Positions 23,699-34,212 of a DNA stretch of 64,000 nucleotides are shown piece by piece (within the stretch, counting starts at the first letter, position 1; the number at the start of each line of letters is the position of its first letter). The DNA is from Larix kaempferi (Eukaryota > Streptophyta > Pinopsida > Pinales > Pinaceae). Location: NCBI GenBank assembly GCA_027924585.1, contig BSBM01000059.1:4464001-4528000 (forward strand). The letters are read 5' to 3'. Both the position numbers and the translations under genes were made by a program. Under the pieces are notes generated by a model, which had not been told where the DNA came from, did no database searches, and saw nothing but the letters and a program-made list of their open reading frames with translations.

Positions 23699-24997
23699 TG
23701 TATTAATGTCAACAATTGTACTATCCTATTCTGCTTAAGCACAGAGGACCATCCCATTAACCTATTTAATTCCCATAGGTTCGAGCGGGTAATAACATTC
23801 AAGGAATTGGCTGAGGATTGATGCAATTCACAACATAAAGAAGATCTTAATCATGGTTATTAGATCATCAGTAGGTAAAGGAGGGCCACAGGAACTAGGG
23901 GCCACCTGCATGCATGGCATGCGGGCTAGATTTCATGTTGCCTGCACTGAAACACCTTTATTGAGTTGTCATACACACGGAAAGCACTGCATGCAAGTCA
24001 ACTGGAATTAGAAGAGAAAAGCGAAGTAGTCATGCAAACGTTGGGTCAGACCATGTTAAAGTTATAAAAGAAAGGTAAAGTGAGTGAGTAAGGTCTGCTT
24101 ATTTGATTATTGATTTGAGAAGTCGACTTGGAGAGCTCAAAGGCCAATTTAGGGTTGAGGGCACACCACTCAACCATTCAGTGTATTTCGGCAGCGAAAT
24201 CTATCTGCCCTAGTCACTATCAGGGTTGGATCATCCAGATTCAACATTACTACTATCATCAGGTATCATTCTTCAGCATTCTACAAGGTTCAAGCCATAT
24301 ACAGATAAGGGGAACTCGCTATCCTTGCATGGGCGAATTGCACAAGTGAGCTATCTTCATATCTCATCACACGGGGATCCTTTTCTCTGCATGTTGGCTT
24401 CATCCTTTCGACAGCACCACTATTAACCTAATCCTAGAAGACGAGCTTCCTATTCGGATCTAGGAGCTAGTATCATCATCATCATTATTCAGAGGGCACC
24501 TTCTCCTGCATGAGCGACTTTCCTAGAGGAGGCAGTTCGCATTAGGTCTCAGACTTCATGCATGGTTTGCATGCTTACTCCATATTGATCAGAGGGGCAA
24601 TATAACCCTAGTACCAGCTTCCGACAGCATTCTAGCATCATTAGAGCAGTTATTATCCACTTCTTACTCTGAGGAGGGCGCATTTACCACAAGGGCGCAT
24701 TATTGGAGAGAGATCTTCTCATATCTCGTTCGATCCTTGGCACAATTCTTGCATGTTGGTCTCATATTGACGTATATCCACTACTTCATATGATGGTACA
24801 TACATGCATCTTTTCTATCCCTATTTTATAGCATTTCTGATTATCTGGGTTATGTAGGGGCTAGCAAACCCATGCATGTTCATGCAAGCATAGTTCAGTA
24901 CATGCAATCATGTTTGCTTCAAGTATTGAGCCATAAAGACAACTAGCAAGCAACAAAAACTCCATAAATAGACAGAAATATCAATTGGTATAATACA
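23699..24997 (+). repeat. 5' LTR of the chromovirus (1299 bp)
   Basis: The end next to the PBS is TAATACA, and a perfect inverted counterpart, TGTATTA, occurs at 23699, giving a 7-base terminal inverted repeat. A TATAAAAG box lies 364 bases in. No 3' LTR remains in the window for comparison, so the left end rests on the inverted repeat and TATA spacing alone. Confidence 0.65.
24063..24070 (+). promoter_or_regulatory. TATA box of chromovirus LTR
   Basis: TATAAAAG within the LTR, a suitable distance from its left end for a U3/R promoter. Confidence 0.5.
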
Positions 24998-24998
24998 A

Positions 24999-25010
24999 TG
25001 GTATCAGAGC
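24999..25010 (+). promoter_or_regulatory. Primer binding site, tRNA-iMet type
   Basis: TGGTATCAGAGC, complementary to the 3' end of initiator tRNA-Met, one base after the LTR end at 24997. Confidence 0.9.
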
Positions 25011-25053
25011 ATGTTCCTCGCTAGTTGTGGGAGCATGCAATTGTAAACAGTAA

Positions 25054-26012
25054 ATGAATATAGAGGACCCACACAATATTACTTACAGGAGGCAGAGGTT
25101 TAGGAACAGTGGAAGAAGAGAAGAAGAGGAGTTAGAGGATATAGAACTGAGAAATATGGAGACTCGGTTTGGAAAAGGTAAAGGTAAAGAAACAATGGCA
25201 GATGATGATAAAATGGCTTTCACTAGCCTCCTTTCCGCTCTAAAAGAACTAACTTCGGGACATAAAGAAATGTTGACTGCCATCAACAAATTGGCAGATA
25301 AATCAGGGCCCACCCCACACAATCCTCTATTCCCCAACAGTGACCGAGTATCCACGAGTAGCAGTGCGGAATAGTTACATACTAATATGCAGAGTCACCC
25401 TCATCTCTACAATAAGTCCTCCAAACCTACCATGCCACAGTTCTTGGATAGCCCGACAGCAGTGCCAATAATACATGTAGAACCAGAAGAGCCCATTGGG
25501 TCATATCTACAAGAGTACAGAGCACTGGGAGATGACTTCCAGTTAGCCATGACCTTTACAGATTTTTTCATTTTAAAAGTAAGAACAGACCGAGAGCTTA
25601 TAACAGGGCTTACAACTAGAACTATGAATTACAGCGCACAGTAGGAAAACTGACTAATCCTACCTTTGATGGGTCCTGGACTGGCCCAGCGCAGAATTGG
25701 GTACAGAAGTTGGACACTTACTTCCAACTCAACCCCATGATGGAGACAGATGCCATTAAGTTGGCTACCTTGCATTTGGACGGGGAAGCCCATGAGTGGT
25801 GGTAACACGGGCTAGTGACATTGGGTCACAATACCATCACCACTTATACAGATTTTACACAAAGGCTCATCGAGTGCTTTGACAGGAAAGACCATGAGGT
25901 GCATTTCAGAGAGCTAGCATAGCTCAAGCAAACAGGTAGTCCAGAATCATTCATATCTGAGTTCCAAAGGATAGCAGTCATGGTGACAGATATTTAAGAG
26001 AGCAGGAGAATT
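25054..26012 (+). pseudogene. gag: gag (capsid region), broken
   Basis: Starts at the first ATG, 43 bases after the PBS. The N-terminal part (106 codons) is basic then acidic, with RRQRFRNSGRREEEELEDIE, and ends at a stop at 25372. A second piece (25387-25644) reads on, then the capsid-type retrotransposon Gag core appears in another frame (NPTFDGSWTGPAQNWVQKLD, YFQLNPM, LHLDGEAHEWW, ESFISEFQRI). At least three stops (after HEWW, RELA and TDI) sit where Gln/Trp codons are expected, compatible with C-to-T or G-to-A decay. Together these pieces would have formed the capsid. Confidence 0.8.
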
Positions 26013-26882
26013 ATGTTGTTCACCGAGGCTCTCACTGAACCCCTAAGTGGATGGGTTAAGGCTTATAGACCCACCACCCTATCTTATGCCATCAGTCGTA
26101 CCCGAGATTTACAGGAATCAGTTCCCAAAAATAAGTTTCCTCCCAAAACCAATTTTCCTATAAAAGATAAGGAGAGGAGACCCTTCCAAAAAGAATGGCC
26201 CAAGAAAGAGTGTATGGATAATGATACCCGCCAGGACCTTAGAAGAAAGAAATTGTGTTTCAGTTGTCAAGAACCATGGGTACCAGGTCACAGGTGTTCA
26301 GGGAAGGGAAAGCCTCACTACATAGAGGTACATTCCGATAGTGGAGGGGACGAGGATGAACACGATCAGGAACAGGTAGACGCACTTTACGCAGCAGATG
26401 AGGAGCAATTTCATGAGGGTACAGAGGGAGGTGTCATTGCTACACTATCTCGAGTTCCTAGATTTTACACTCTTAGGATAAGAGATGTCATACAGGGCAA
26501 CCAGGTTGGAGTGTTGATAGATGGTGGGGCATCCCACAACTTTATTGATGCTGCCTGGATAAAAATGAAAGGTATTCCGACTGAGAGATTTGATGGATTT
26601 ACAGTATCCGCAACAGGTAACCACACCATGGAGTGTAATCAGGGGATTCCAAAATTGAACGTGACTCTAGGGAACTATACAGTGACAGAAACATTTTATG
26701 TAGTTGATGTACCAGACACGAAAGTGGTATTGGGAGTTCAGTGGCTTTATTCCATTGGAAAGTATTCTAGGAACTACCAGACCATAGAGATGGAATTTCA
26801 GGGAACAGAAGGACAGAGAGTGGTTCTGAGAGGTATGAATACCTACCCTCCTAGAGCAGTATCATCACACCTACCCTCCTAG
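26013..26882 (+). pseudogene. Gag zinc knuckle and aspartic protease
   Basis: An open stretch of 289 codons. It continues the Gag C-terminus, has a Cys/His knuckle LCFSCQEPWVPGHRC (Cys82, Cys85, His93, Cys95), an acidic linker, and a retropepsin with the active-site motif LIDGGASHNFID at residues 168-179, typical of plant chromovirus proteases. It ends early because a 28-base tandem duplication at 26841-26896 shifts the frame; RT resumes downstream. The first Met is not a true start, since the frame continues from the gag core upstream. Confidence 0.85.
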
Positions 26883-26896
26883 AGCAGTATCATCAC
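26841..26896. repeat. 28 bp exact tandem duplication
   Basis: The 28 bases at 26841-26868 beginning ACCTACCCTCCTAGAG are repeated exactly at 26869-26896. Because 28 is not a multiple of three, it shifts the pol frame. Confidence 0.95.
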
Positions 26897-27592
26897 ACAG
26901 GATGGAGGTTGTGCTCCAATAGGGAGACATAGAATGGCCAGCAGAGTGCTTGGCTACTTTCAGAAAGCCACCGAATAGAGCCACACAACATCCAGCAGAC
27001 ATGCAGGCACTATTACAGAAGCATAAAAAAGCATTCGGAGATCTTCCATCAGGTAGGCCTCCAGATCGGGGATTTGAGCACATTATTGAGTTAAGGGAGG
27101 GGACTCAAGCAGTCATCACTACCCCTTACCGACACCCCAAAAGATATAAAGATGAAATCGAAAATACGATCAAAGAGTTGCTCAAATTGGGTTACAAAAA
27201 ACCTAGCTCTAGTCCATTTGCATCCTTAGTGGTGTTAGTAAAAAAGAGGGATGGGACCTAACGCATGTGCATTGATTACATGGCATTTAAAATGAAAACA
27301 ATTAAAAATAGGTATCCTATCCCAAGGATTGATGAATTAATGGATGAACTACAGGGGGAAAAATACTTCTCCAAAATTGACCTCCAATTAGGTTACCATC
27401 AGATACAAGTGAGGGAACAAGATATTCCAAAGACTGCTTTCTGTTGTCACTACGGACACTATGAGTTTCTAGTGATGCCATTTGGGCTCACTAATGCACT
27501 AGCTACTTTCCAGTCATGTATGAAAAACACCTTCAAGGCTCGGTTACGCAAGCATCTTTTGGTATTCTTCGATGATATATTGATTTACAGTC
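26897..27592 (+). pseudogene. pol: Reverse transcriptase, N-terminal half, cut by LTR insertion
   Basis: Pre-RT linker (HKKAFGDLPSGRPPDRGFEH), then RT motifs [69 protein letters not shown] and the active site [10 protein letters not shown] (catalytic Asp pair at 27571-27576). A stop replaces the expected Trp after KKRDGT at about 27259. Several residues conserved in the family are changed in the way C-to-T transitions would produce. The frame runs into a giant solo LTR at 27593; the missing half is at 36874. Confidence 0.88.
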
Positions 27593-29000
27593 CGTATCAC
27601 CTATTTTTGTACAAATAGCTGAATTTCTCATGAGCCGCCAGTTTCATGAACATGATTCATGTTCATCATCAGTGTTCAGAAGTTCAGAAGTCATTCTCAG
27701 GGCAATTTTGCCCCATTTGTAATAACTGCATGTTCATACCCCCATGGGGAAAATGTAAAAGTTGGTCTAAACGGGGTCCTTTTATAAAAGACTCGGCTAT
27801 CCGTAGGTTTAGCCATTTGGGGGATACTCTAGAGTGTTTTTTCCTTAGGAATTATGCGCTGCTCATCAGTGGCGTATAATCCCTGAGTTTCTCACTCAAC
27901 CCTCCAAAGCTGGAGTATTTCCCATGGTGGTCAAAACCTAAGGTGGTTATTAGAGTCTTGTGTCTAGGATTTTTTACGTGTTAGCCACATCGATTGAGTC
28001 GTATGAACATGCACTAGGTTCCCTAGGAGTTTCGTTGGATTCCGAGAAAAATAATTTTTTCATAAAATTCGACCATTTTTTTAATGGTTTAATTAAAAAT
28101 TTTCAAAATGTGATAAAAAACCTCATCCGGAGGCGAAATTGGGCGTGGGGAGGCTCGTCTTGACGCTCAGAGCGTCCTCTTTACCCTTGCGCCTTCATTT
28201 TTCAGATTTCAGGCAGTTACGTCACCCCGGAGCAGTTTTGTCTAAAAATGCATCATTTTGGCTAAAAAATGATAAAATACACTAAGTGACAAAAATTGAA
28301 AAAGTCAAAAATATATTATTTTAATGTTTGGAAGAGGTGGCTAAATGATTTAATGAGGTGTACGACCCCACTCAAAGTGATAACATATGTTACATAAGTC
28401 AAAATTGAAAAATTTGGATTAAATTGGGTATACGGCCCCCCTCCTTCACGTGGGCTCCATCAAATCGCATGAGGTATGGGTGAAGGTTCAAATCATGAGT
28501 ATGGTGGACACCTACATCAAAGTTAAAATGCGCATGCCATACAATAGTTTGGATATAAGAATTGATCTTAGTAAATGACGTAAGCATATCAAAGCGTGGG
28601 CTTTCCCCTCACATGAATGTGGCTCACGTTTTGGTTGATGTGGCAATTGATAAGTGGTATGGTTGTGTTGCTTTCAATGCCATGGTAGGCGCCTCCCTAA
28701 AGATAATGCCACATCACTTGAGTTCTCTCCAATCCCTACATTAGCTCACGCTTTGTCTCCTCAAGATTTACGCATATCCCTTCAAACTCACGCCATTGGT
28801 TATGTGGAGATTCGTGAATGGATGGTGGAGCTTCCAAAGAGAGGGATGGGGGGCGCCTTGCCAAGGTGGAGGCCACCTCCCCATCCCCACTTAGTGTAAC
28901 TCGATTTGGTGACTTAGATCTCAACTCCAAGCTTGCCTTTGATTGGAATATTGGCTCTCTCCCATGCAATTCGTTTTAGGTTATTGGCTCTTGTTCATTG

Positions 29001-29009
29001 TATAAATAA
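29001..29009 (+). promoter_or_regulatory. Candidate TATA box of giant LTR (plus copy)
   Basis: TATAAATAA, preceded by TTCATTG and followed by GGGTGCTTGC. The aligned site in the minus copy is TATAAAG at 18695-18689. Confidence 0.5.
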
Positions 29010-29715
29010 GGGTGCTTGCTTCACTCTTATGATGGATCTTTTGGGCATAGAAACTTTGCTAAATTTGTAAACATCTTTCATTAAAATAAAGCTTTTCGAC
29101 TTTGGAGGTCTATATGATTCGTTCTTCATTGGTGGATGTGATTCTTATGAGGTGATATCTCTTCTTGCATTCAATCTTGTCTCTTAATGTGTAGATCAAA
29201 TAACTAGCTTTAGAGATCTATTTCTAGAACATAAGATTTTCCATTTGCGGTTGTCAACTTGGATTATTATGCAAAGTTTGTTATAATTTTGATGAATACA
29301 AGTATTCGGTTATATGAAGTATTGATCTTGGTTTGACTTTTCCTAGCATACTAGTTATATCTTTTGATCTCACGGGGTTTCGAGTTGTTTGTCTTGACAG
29401 ATCTATCATTTGGAGAAGAGTGAGAGCTCGGTTGCATCGATCTCATCTCCATCATCATAAGAAATTTCTAAACTTTTGTTGTCTTTCAGGATCTATATAG
29501 TTGGGCTTGTTTCGAAAGGATAAAACATAAGGAGATCTTACTCCTAAGCTCCATCACCCATTCAAACTCTTAAACTGGTTACTTGGTTCCTTGGGCTTCT
29601 ATCTTCAAGCTCCCATTGTGTTTTTTGTATCTCATCCACTCCATTCTTGCACTTTTCCAATATTACCAACTGTCCATGCTATTGGACAGCTCTTCATTCA
29701 TATCAAACGCTGCAT

Positions 29716-29937
29716 TGCTATGAATATTATATGTATGTTAATTAAAGTTATTAATTATTAAGTGAAAGGGTGTAACCCTTCACTATACATGCTCAAGCCT
29801 ATAAAAGCGAGCCTCATTGTAAATTATTAATCATGCATTATCAATTATATATTATTATTTTATCAAATGGAGTTATTTTCCATTGGAGGATTATTCGCTT
29901 GAATAATCACTGAGTATATCCGGACACGGATATAGCA
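29716..29937 (+). repeat. 5' LTR, 222 bp (unit A)
   Basis: TGCTATGAATA ... GGATATAGCA. It contains a palindromic GGGTGTAACCC core and a TATAAAAG box near 29802. It differs only slightly from the 3' LTR at 33991-34212. Confidence 0.9.
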
Positions 29938-29938
29938 T

Positions 29939-29951
29939 TGGTATCAGAGCC
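29939..29951 (+). promoter_or_regulatory. Primer binding site, tRNA-iMet type
   Basis: TGGTATCAGAGCC, one base after the LTR end. An extended copy of the phrase (TTGGTATCAGAGCTCGG) recurs near 30150, probably from a small local duplication. Confidence 0.88.
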
Positions 29952-30289
29952 ATTTTCTCGGCATTTTGTGGATACTTGGTTTTTGGCCAATACTCGTCGG
30001 AGCTTCTTCGAACTAGGCCTTTTGCCATTAAATTCAGATTTTCTGAGAAAAAAAAAACATCCATTGCCACTCTCTTAGAAATTTTTTATCATCAATCATG
30101 GACAGCAGATACGCTTCATAACTTCCAGCTGGATACGGTTGTAGAATTTGGTATCAGAGCTCGGTTTCGGCTCTCCCTTCAAGTCCAACCGGATACGGTT
30201 GCTACTCGGAATTCATCCATTTGGTTGTTGCTCTACAGCAGGACTCATTTTCCACCGTATTCACCAACCTTCTGCTCATGCGCCAATTG

Positions 30290-30660
30290 CTCTCACTCCC
30301 AATCTCCGTCCACTCCACAGCTTCCTGCCGCGCTCCCCTCCGCAGCTCACATCTCCCACAGCTGCCACCCCCCCCGCGCATCCCTCCCCCGCGTAACCCC
30401 CAGCTTCCACGCCCACCACCGCCGACCCGCTCCACGACTACCTGCACATGCCCCGTGCTATTCCGTGCCGCTGCGCCCTTCTCCCGTTCACCTCTTCCAT
30501 CGCCTCCATCTCCTTCCATTCGCCCTCATCCATTCCCATCGTTCGCCTCAATGCCTCCATCTCCTTCCATTCGCCCTCATCCATCCCATCACCCCTCCAT
30601 ATCTTCCACGTCATTCTTCATCCACATACTCCCTCCTCACGATAGGGTTTGAAACCCTAA
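30290..30660 (+). other. C-rich leader of unit A
   Basis: The plus strand is very rich in C and T and poor in G (CCTCCATCTCCTTCCATTCG-type runs, two partial repeats near 30490 and 30555). Open frames across it (for example 29976-30692) are low-complexity Pro/Ser/His and I do not regard them as genes. The same kind of leader occurs in unit B at 31860-32500. Confidence 0.6.
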
Positions 30661-30850
30661 TTCCCTCCACCGGATTTCAAAAAATATTATAATAATTTTT
30701 ATTAATAATTATAATTATTATTATATTTAAAAAAAATATTGAAAACTATATATGTGTATAATAATATTATTATTCTTAAAATAATAATAATTATTATCAT
30801 CTATTATTGATCTATTATTGATTCTCTCTTGAAAACTTTTACAATTAGCC
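30661..30850. repeat. AT-rich spacer of unit A
   Basis: Almost only A and T, with TAAT/ATTATT repeats. It separates the C-rich leader from the coiled-coil frame. A matching spacer is at 32520-32680 in unit B. Confidence 0.65.
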
Positions 30851-31631
30851 ATGAAGTCAATGTGGGAAGAATTGGATCAGATCTCCAATCAATTTCATAG
30901 GAAAATGGACGAAATGTTTGATCGGATGGAACAATCAGTTGTAAAAGTTGCTCAAAAAGCTATTGACGACACCTTCAATAAAATAAGCCAACAAAGCAAC
31001 CCGAAGGCCTCTGAAGACAAGGACTCCGAAACTAAGTCTAAATATGATATTCAAAGCCCAGAAGAAAAACCAGTTAAAGAACATAAAAATGATAGAGGAA
31101 GATACAAAAAACTATTATGTCAACCAAGAAGAGAGTATGGATCTTGATCAAAATTGCAGCAAGAAGCAAGCCAATTATGTAGTTAAGTATCGGATGGAAG
31201 CTGTATGCACAAAGGAAGAAAATACAAAGGAACTTTTGACCAAGACTAAAGAAAAGGGCAGTAATGAAGATCAATACGTCAACACGAATGTCACAACCAT
31301 AAACACACGAAGAGAAGATGTCATCATAAGGACCGTTATAAAGAACATCAATAAGAACATCTATAAGGTTAATTGGAATAACAACATGAAAATAGTTATC
31401 ATGGGAAAGTTGATTGAGTCTGTTCAATCAAGACCAAAAATAGTTAAAAGTAACAACCAAGCAAGTGGTAAAAACATAAACGAAACTTCACCAAATATAG
31501 ATTTAATACAGATTCTGAAGCAAAAGAAACAAAAGGAAGCAATGGTCGTAATCAAAATCACACCTCTCAAGTCATCAGTGCGACATAGAGCCAGAATAAA
31601 AGACGACATTAGGAAAATACTCAAGCTTTGA
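30851..31631 (+). pseudogene. Charged coiled-coil ORF of unit A
   Basis: Begins at the first ATG after the AT-rich spacer. The first ~80 residues (MKSMWEELDQISNQFHRKMD and on) form heptad-like amphipathic helix, then a Lys/Glu-rich stretch. A one-base slip near 31090 moves the frame to the one ending at 31631 (195 codons counted from its own first Met at 31044). The joined product would be about 260 residues. No zinc knuckle, protease or polymerase motif is visible. It may be a Gag-like structural protein; I do not recognise the family. Confidence 0.5.
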
Positions 31632-31642
31632 GGACAAAGCTT
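31623..31642 (+). other. 3' hairpin of unit A
   Basis: AAGCTTTG-AGGA-CAAAGCTT: perfect 8-base arms and a 4-base loop, placed at the 3' end of the internal region just before the middle LTR. Unit B has AGGCTTTG-AGGA-CAAAGCCT in the same position. Confidence 0.8.
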
Positions 31643-31659
31643 TCCTAAGTGGAAGGCAA

Positions 31660-31822
31660 TGCCGTGAATATTTAATTAATATTATTAATTATAAATTAAT
31701 AGTTTATTAGGTTACTCGTGAAAGGGCGTAACCCTTCACTATGCTTCCTCAAGCCCTATAAAGGCCATCTTATTGTAATTTTATATTCATCATCTATCAA
31801 TATAATATTATTTTTATCATAA
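31660..31822 (+). repeat. Middle LTR, diverged and truncated
   Basis: Begins TGCCGTGAATA and shares GAAAGGGCGTAACCCTTCAC, the CTATAAAG box and the TATCAATATA region with the outer LTRs. Similarity ends near 31822, where an A-rich run joins it to the unit B leader. The last ~50 bases of the LTR and the PBS are missing. Confidence 0.75.
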
Positions 31823-31859
31823 AAAAAAAACAAAAAAAAAAACATCCATTGCCACTGCT

Positions 31860-32500
31860 TATCAGGTCCATTCTCCTCCCACCTACGCCCTCATTTCTTT
31901 CATTCGCAGTCACTCATCCTTCTTCCCTCTCTCGTCCAAATCCTTTCCCTCCGGCAGCCTGCATACTCTTTCCATCCACGTTGCATAGACTCTGCGTTTC
32001 TTCCATCCTTCCATACACCTGCGCAGCCTGCACACCATATGACCCCACACCACGTTTACCTTTCGCTTTCATCCTCCCCCTTCTTCCACAGGCTTCCATT
32101 TCCCTCCGCGTGTTTCAGCGTCTCTTCTCTCATCCATTCTCCTCATCGCACCACATCTCTCACTCCACCACCAGCCGCCAGATCTCGTCTCCTCCTCCCT
32201 CCCACATAGTCTCTCTTCTCGCCATCCTCCTCTGTCGCACACCATCATTCCGCCTCCTCTCCACTTGTTGCGCACTCACATCCCTCCTTTCCCTCGGCTC
32301 ACCCAACACCCTTTCCACCCAACGTCGTCTCCCCTTTCCGCATCATTTCTCCCTCCCACACCACCGTGCTCACCTTCAACCTTCTCCATCGCAGCCTGTG
32401 CTGCCCCATCTCTCCACGCATTTACATAACCCATTGCACATTCAACCCTGCCATCATTCTTCCTCCCATACGCTACCTCCGCTGCCATGTCCACCAAACC
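31860..32500 (+). other. C-rich leader of unit B
   Basis: A long G-poor, C/T-rich plus strand, longer than but similar in style to the unit A leader. Both are preceded by ACATCCATTGCCACT. The open frame 31849-32649 is low-complexity and not considered coding. Confidence 0.55.
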
Positions 32501-32519
32501 CTAAATTAAATCATTTCCA

Positions 32520-32680
32520 AAATACAAAAAGATATTATAATATTATTATTATAATATTTAAATTTTTTTTTAAAAATAATAATAATAATACATTATTATT
32601 AAATTTAATTGTTATTGTTATAATATATATTAATTATTACTATTATTAATAATAGTAATAACTTAATTTTTTGGAAAAAA
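32520..32680. repeat. AT-rich spacer of unit B
   Basis: AT-only microsatellite-like DNA, matching the position of the unit A spacer. Confidence 0.6.
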
Positions 32681-32689
32681 AAAGAGGAG

Positions 32690-33979
32690 CAAAAGAATAA
32701 AAATCAAGAAAAAAAATCAAAGGAAGACCAGTTAAAGAAGTCAAAGACTCCCTATCATCAAAAAGTCGAAGACAATTTATCGTCAGAAAAATCAAAATCA
32801 AAGGAAGACCGATTATCGACAAAAAAAGGTAGTCAAAGGAAGACAAACTTGAAAAAGAGTCGAATACCATGGAAGCTGGGTTGCGACTACAAATAGAGAA
32901 ATTAGAAGCCAAGTTAAAGCGCTATCGAAAAGACAATGAAGAATTACGAGACATTAATACACAATCAGAAGTAAAGATTGAACTACATAAGATAGAAGAA
33001 CGGTTCAATGAACAAATAATGTCCAACCAGAAAAATCACATAGAAAAATTATGTGTGCAAATCAAGGAATTAAAAGATGAAAGTGATTTCAATCAGAGAT
33101 TGAAAAATCAATATATAAAGAAGGAAATAAATAATTACAAAGCAGAAATAATACGCTTGAACAAAATCGTTAGCGACAAAGATGAAGAACTAATGCAGTA
33201 CGACATAAATTAGAAAGTCAAGAATCAGAGGTCGGCCAGTGTCGACAATAGATAAAAGTTCTTCAACAACAAAATGACGACTCTAAAAAGACACATAAGT
33301 CAGAGATCGCGAAGAGTAATAAAGCATTATCTAACAATGCTGAAGAAATTTTTAGACTAAGAAATCATAACAAGATACTAGTCACAAAAATTAAGAAGTT
33401 GAAAAATAGCCGAAAAATAGAACAATCTATGGACGACATTGAAGGGAAACTTCTAGACAAACAGGAAGAAAATAGTTGTATCAGAAGTCATAATGAAGAT
33501 CTTAAGGAACAACTTAAGACATCTGAAGATGAAAAAAATCGCAAGTTGAATTGATTAAGAAGTTTCAAAATGATAATAGGCAGTTAGAAAACAAGTTGGA
33601 AAAAATACTGAACAAAAACTTAAATCCTCAAGAGACGAAAATACAACTTCCAACTCAGATCAATGCTCTAAAGGCGACATTCGTAAACGAAAATGACATC
33701 GTGAAAGTTCCTTATCGACACCCCAACCATAAAAACCGATATTTGAAAAAGTGGGAAATGTCGAAAGATAATGCTACTAATGTGATCAAATCTCCTGACG
33801 ACACATCAGTAGGGAATCCCATCAGTCCACAACAAATCAATTTGGGATGGATTCATCCGTCGACGTATCAGAAGTTATGCTCTACAATTAGCAGTTCGTA
33901 TCGACATGTTTCATCAGCCATGACATCGCAAAGAACAATGAGACAAAATTATAAGGCTTTGAGGACAAAGCCTTTCTAA
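32690..33979 (+). pseudogene. Coiled-coil ORF of unit B (array copy 1)
   Basis: Strong predicted coiled coil. 32869-33213 reads MEAGLRLQIEKLEAKLKRYR and on, with regular Leu/Ile spacing; after frame slips near 33190 and 33530 and a stop near 33250 the same style continues to the 142-codon frame 33551-33979 (QLENKLEKILNKN ... LRTKPF). Joined, it would be at least 350 residues. Upstream, three repeats of TCAAAGGAAGAC (32718, about 32779, about 32834) encode KSKED-type repeats in one frame. No retroviral domain is recognised; a Gag-like or packaging protein is a guess. The array begins within this region at 32720. Confidence 0.5.
33954..33973 (+). other. 3' hairpin of unit B
   Basis: AGGCTTTG-AGGA-CAAAGCCT, 18 bases before the 3' LTR. 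Compared with unit A one base pair differs on both arms. It is repeated in each array copy. Confidence 0.8.
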
Positions 33980-33990
33980 GAGAGTGGCAA

Positions 33991-34212
33991 TGCTATGAAT
34001 AGTACATGTATGTTAATTAAAGTTATTAATTATTAAGTGAAAGGGTGTAACCCTTCACTATACATGCTCAAGCCTATAAAAGCGAGCCTCGTTGTAAATT
34101 ATTAATCATGCATTATCAATTATATATTATTATTTTATCAAATGGAGTTATTTTCCATTGGAGGATTATTCGCTTGAATAATCACTGAGTATATCCGGAC
34201 ACGGATATAGCA
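33991..34212 (+). repeat. 3' LTR, 222 bp (array copy 1)
   Basis: TGCTATGAATA ... ATAGCA, the partner of 29716-29937. Followed by TGCAC of the interrupted giant LTR. Array counterparts are 40311-40532, 46632-46853 and 52953-53174. Confidence 0.9.

Larger units (their letters stand above)
29716..34212 (+). mobile_element. LTR element with 222 bp LTRs and coiled-coil ORFs; LTR-int-LTR-int-LTR
   Basis: Two outer LTRs (29716-29937 and 33991-34212), near-identical and 222 bp each, start TGCTAT and end ATAGCA, an exact inverted repeat. An iMet PBS follows the first. A third, diverged and truncated LTR lies in the middle (31660-31822), so the interior is two related units, A and B, each with a C-rich leader, an AT-rich spacer, a charged coiled-coil frame and a terminal GAGGACAAAG hairpin. 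Flanking pentamers TGCAT/TGCAC suggest a target-site duplication with one mismatch inside the giant LTR. No protease, RT or integrase is encoded, so it must have relied on another element. Confidence 0.8.

Noticed and set aside
29976-30692. 238-codon open frame overlapping PBS-proximal DNA
   Set aside because: Arises from the C-rich leader; other frames of the same stretch are equally open, so openness reflects composition.
31849-32649. 266-codon open frame
   Set aside because: Low-complexity Pro/Ser/His/Leu from C-rich DNA followed by AT-rich microsatellite translation; no domain, and not conserved in frame with the unit A leader.
32869-33979. Host coiled-coil (kinesin or myosin-like) gene
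   Set aside because: The reading frame lies between an LTR leader and a 3' LTR in the same orientation and ends at the element's 3' hairpin, so it belongs to the LTR element.
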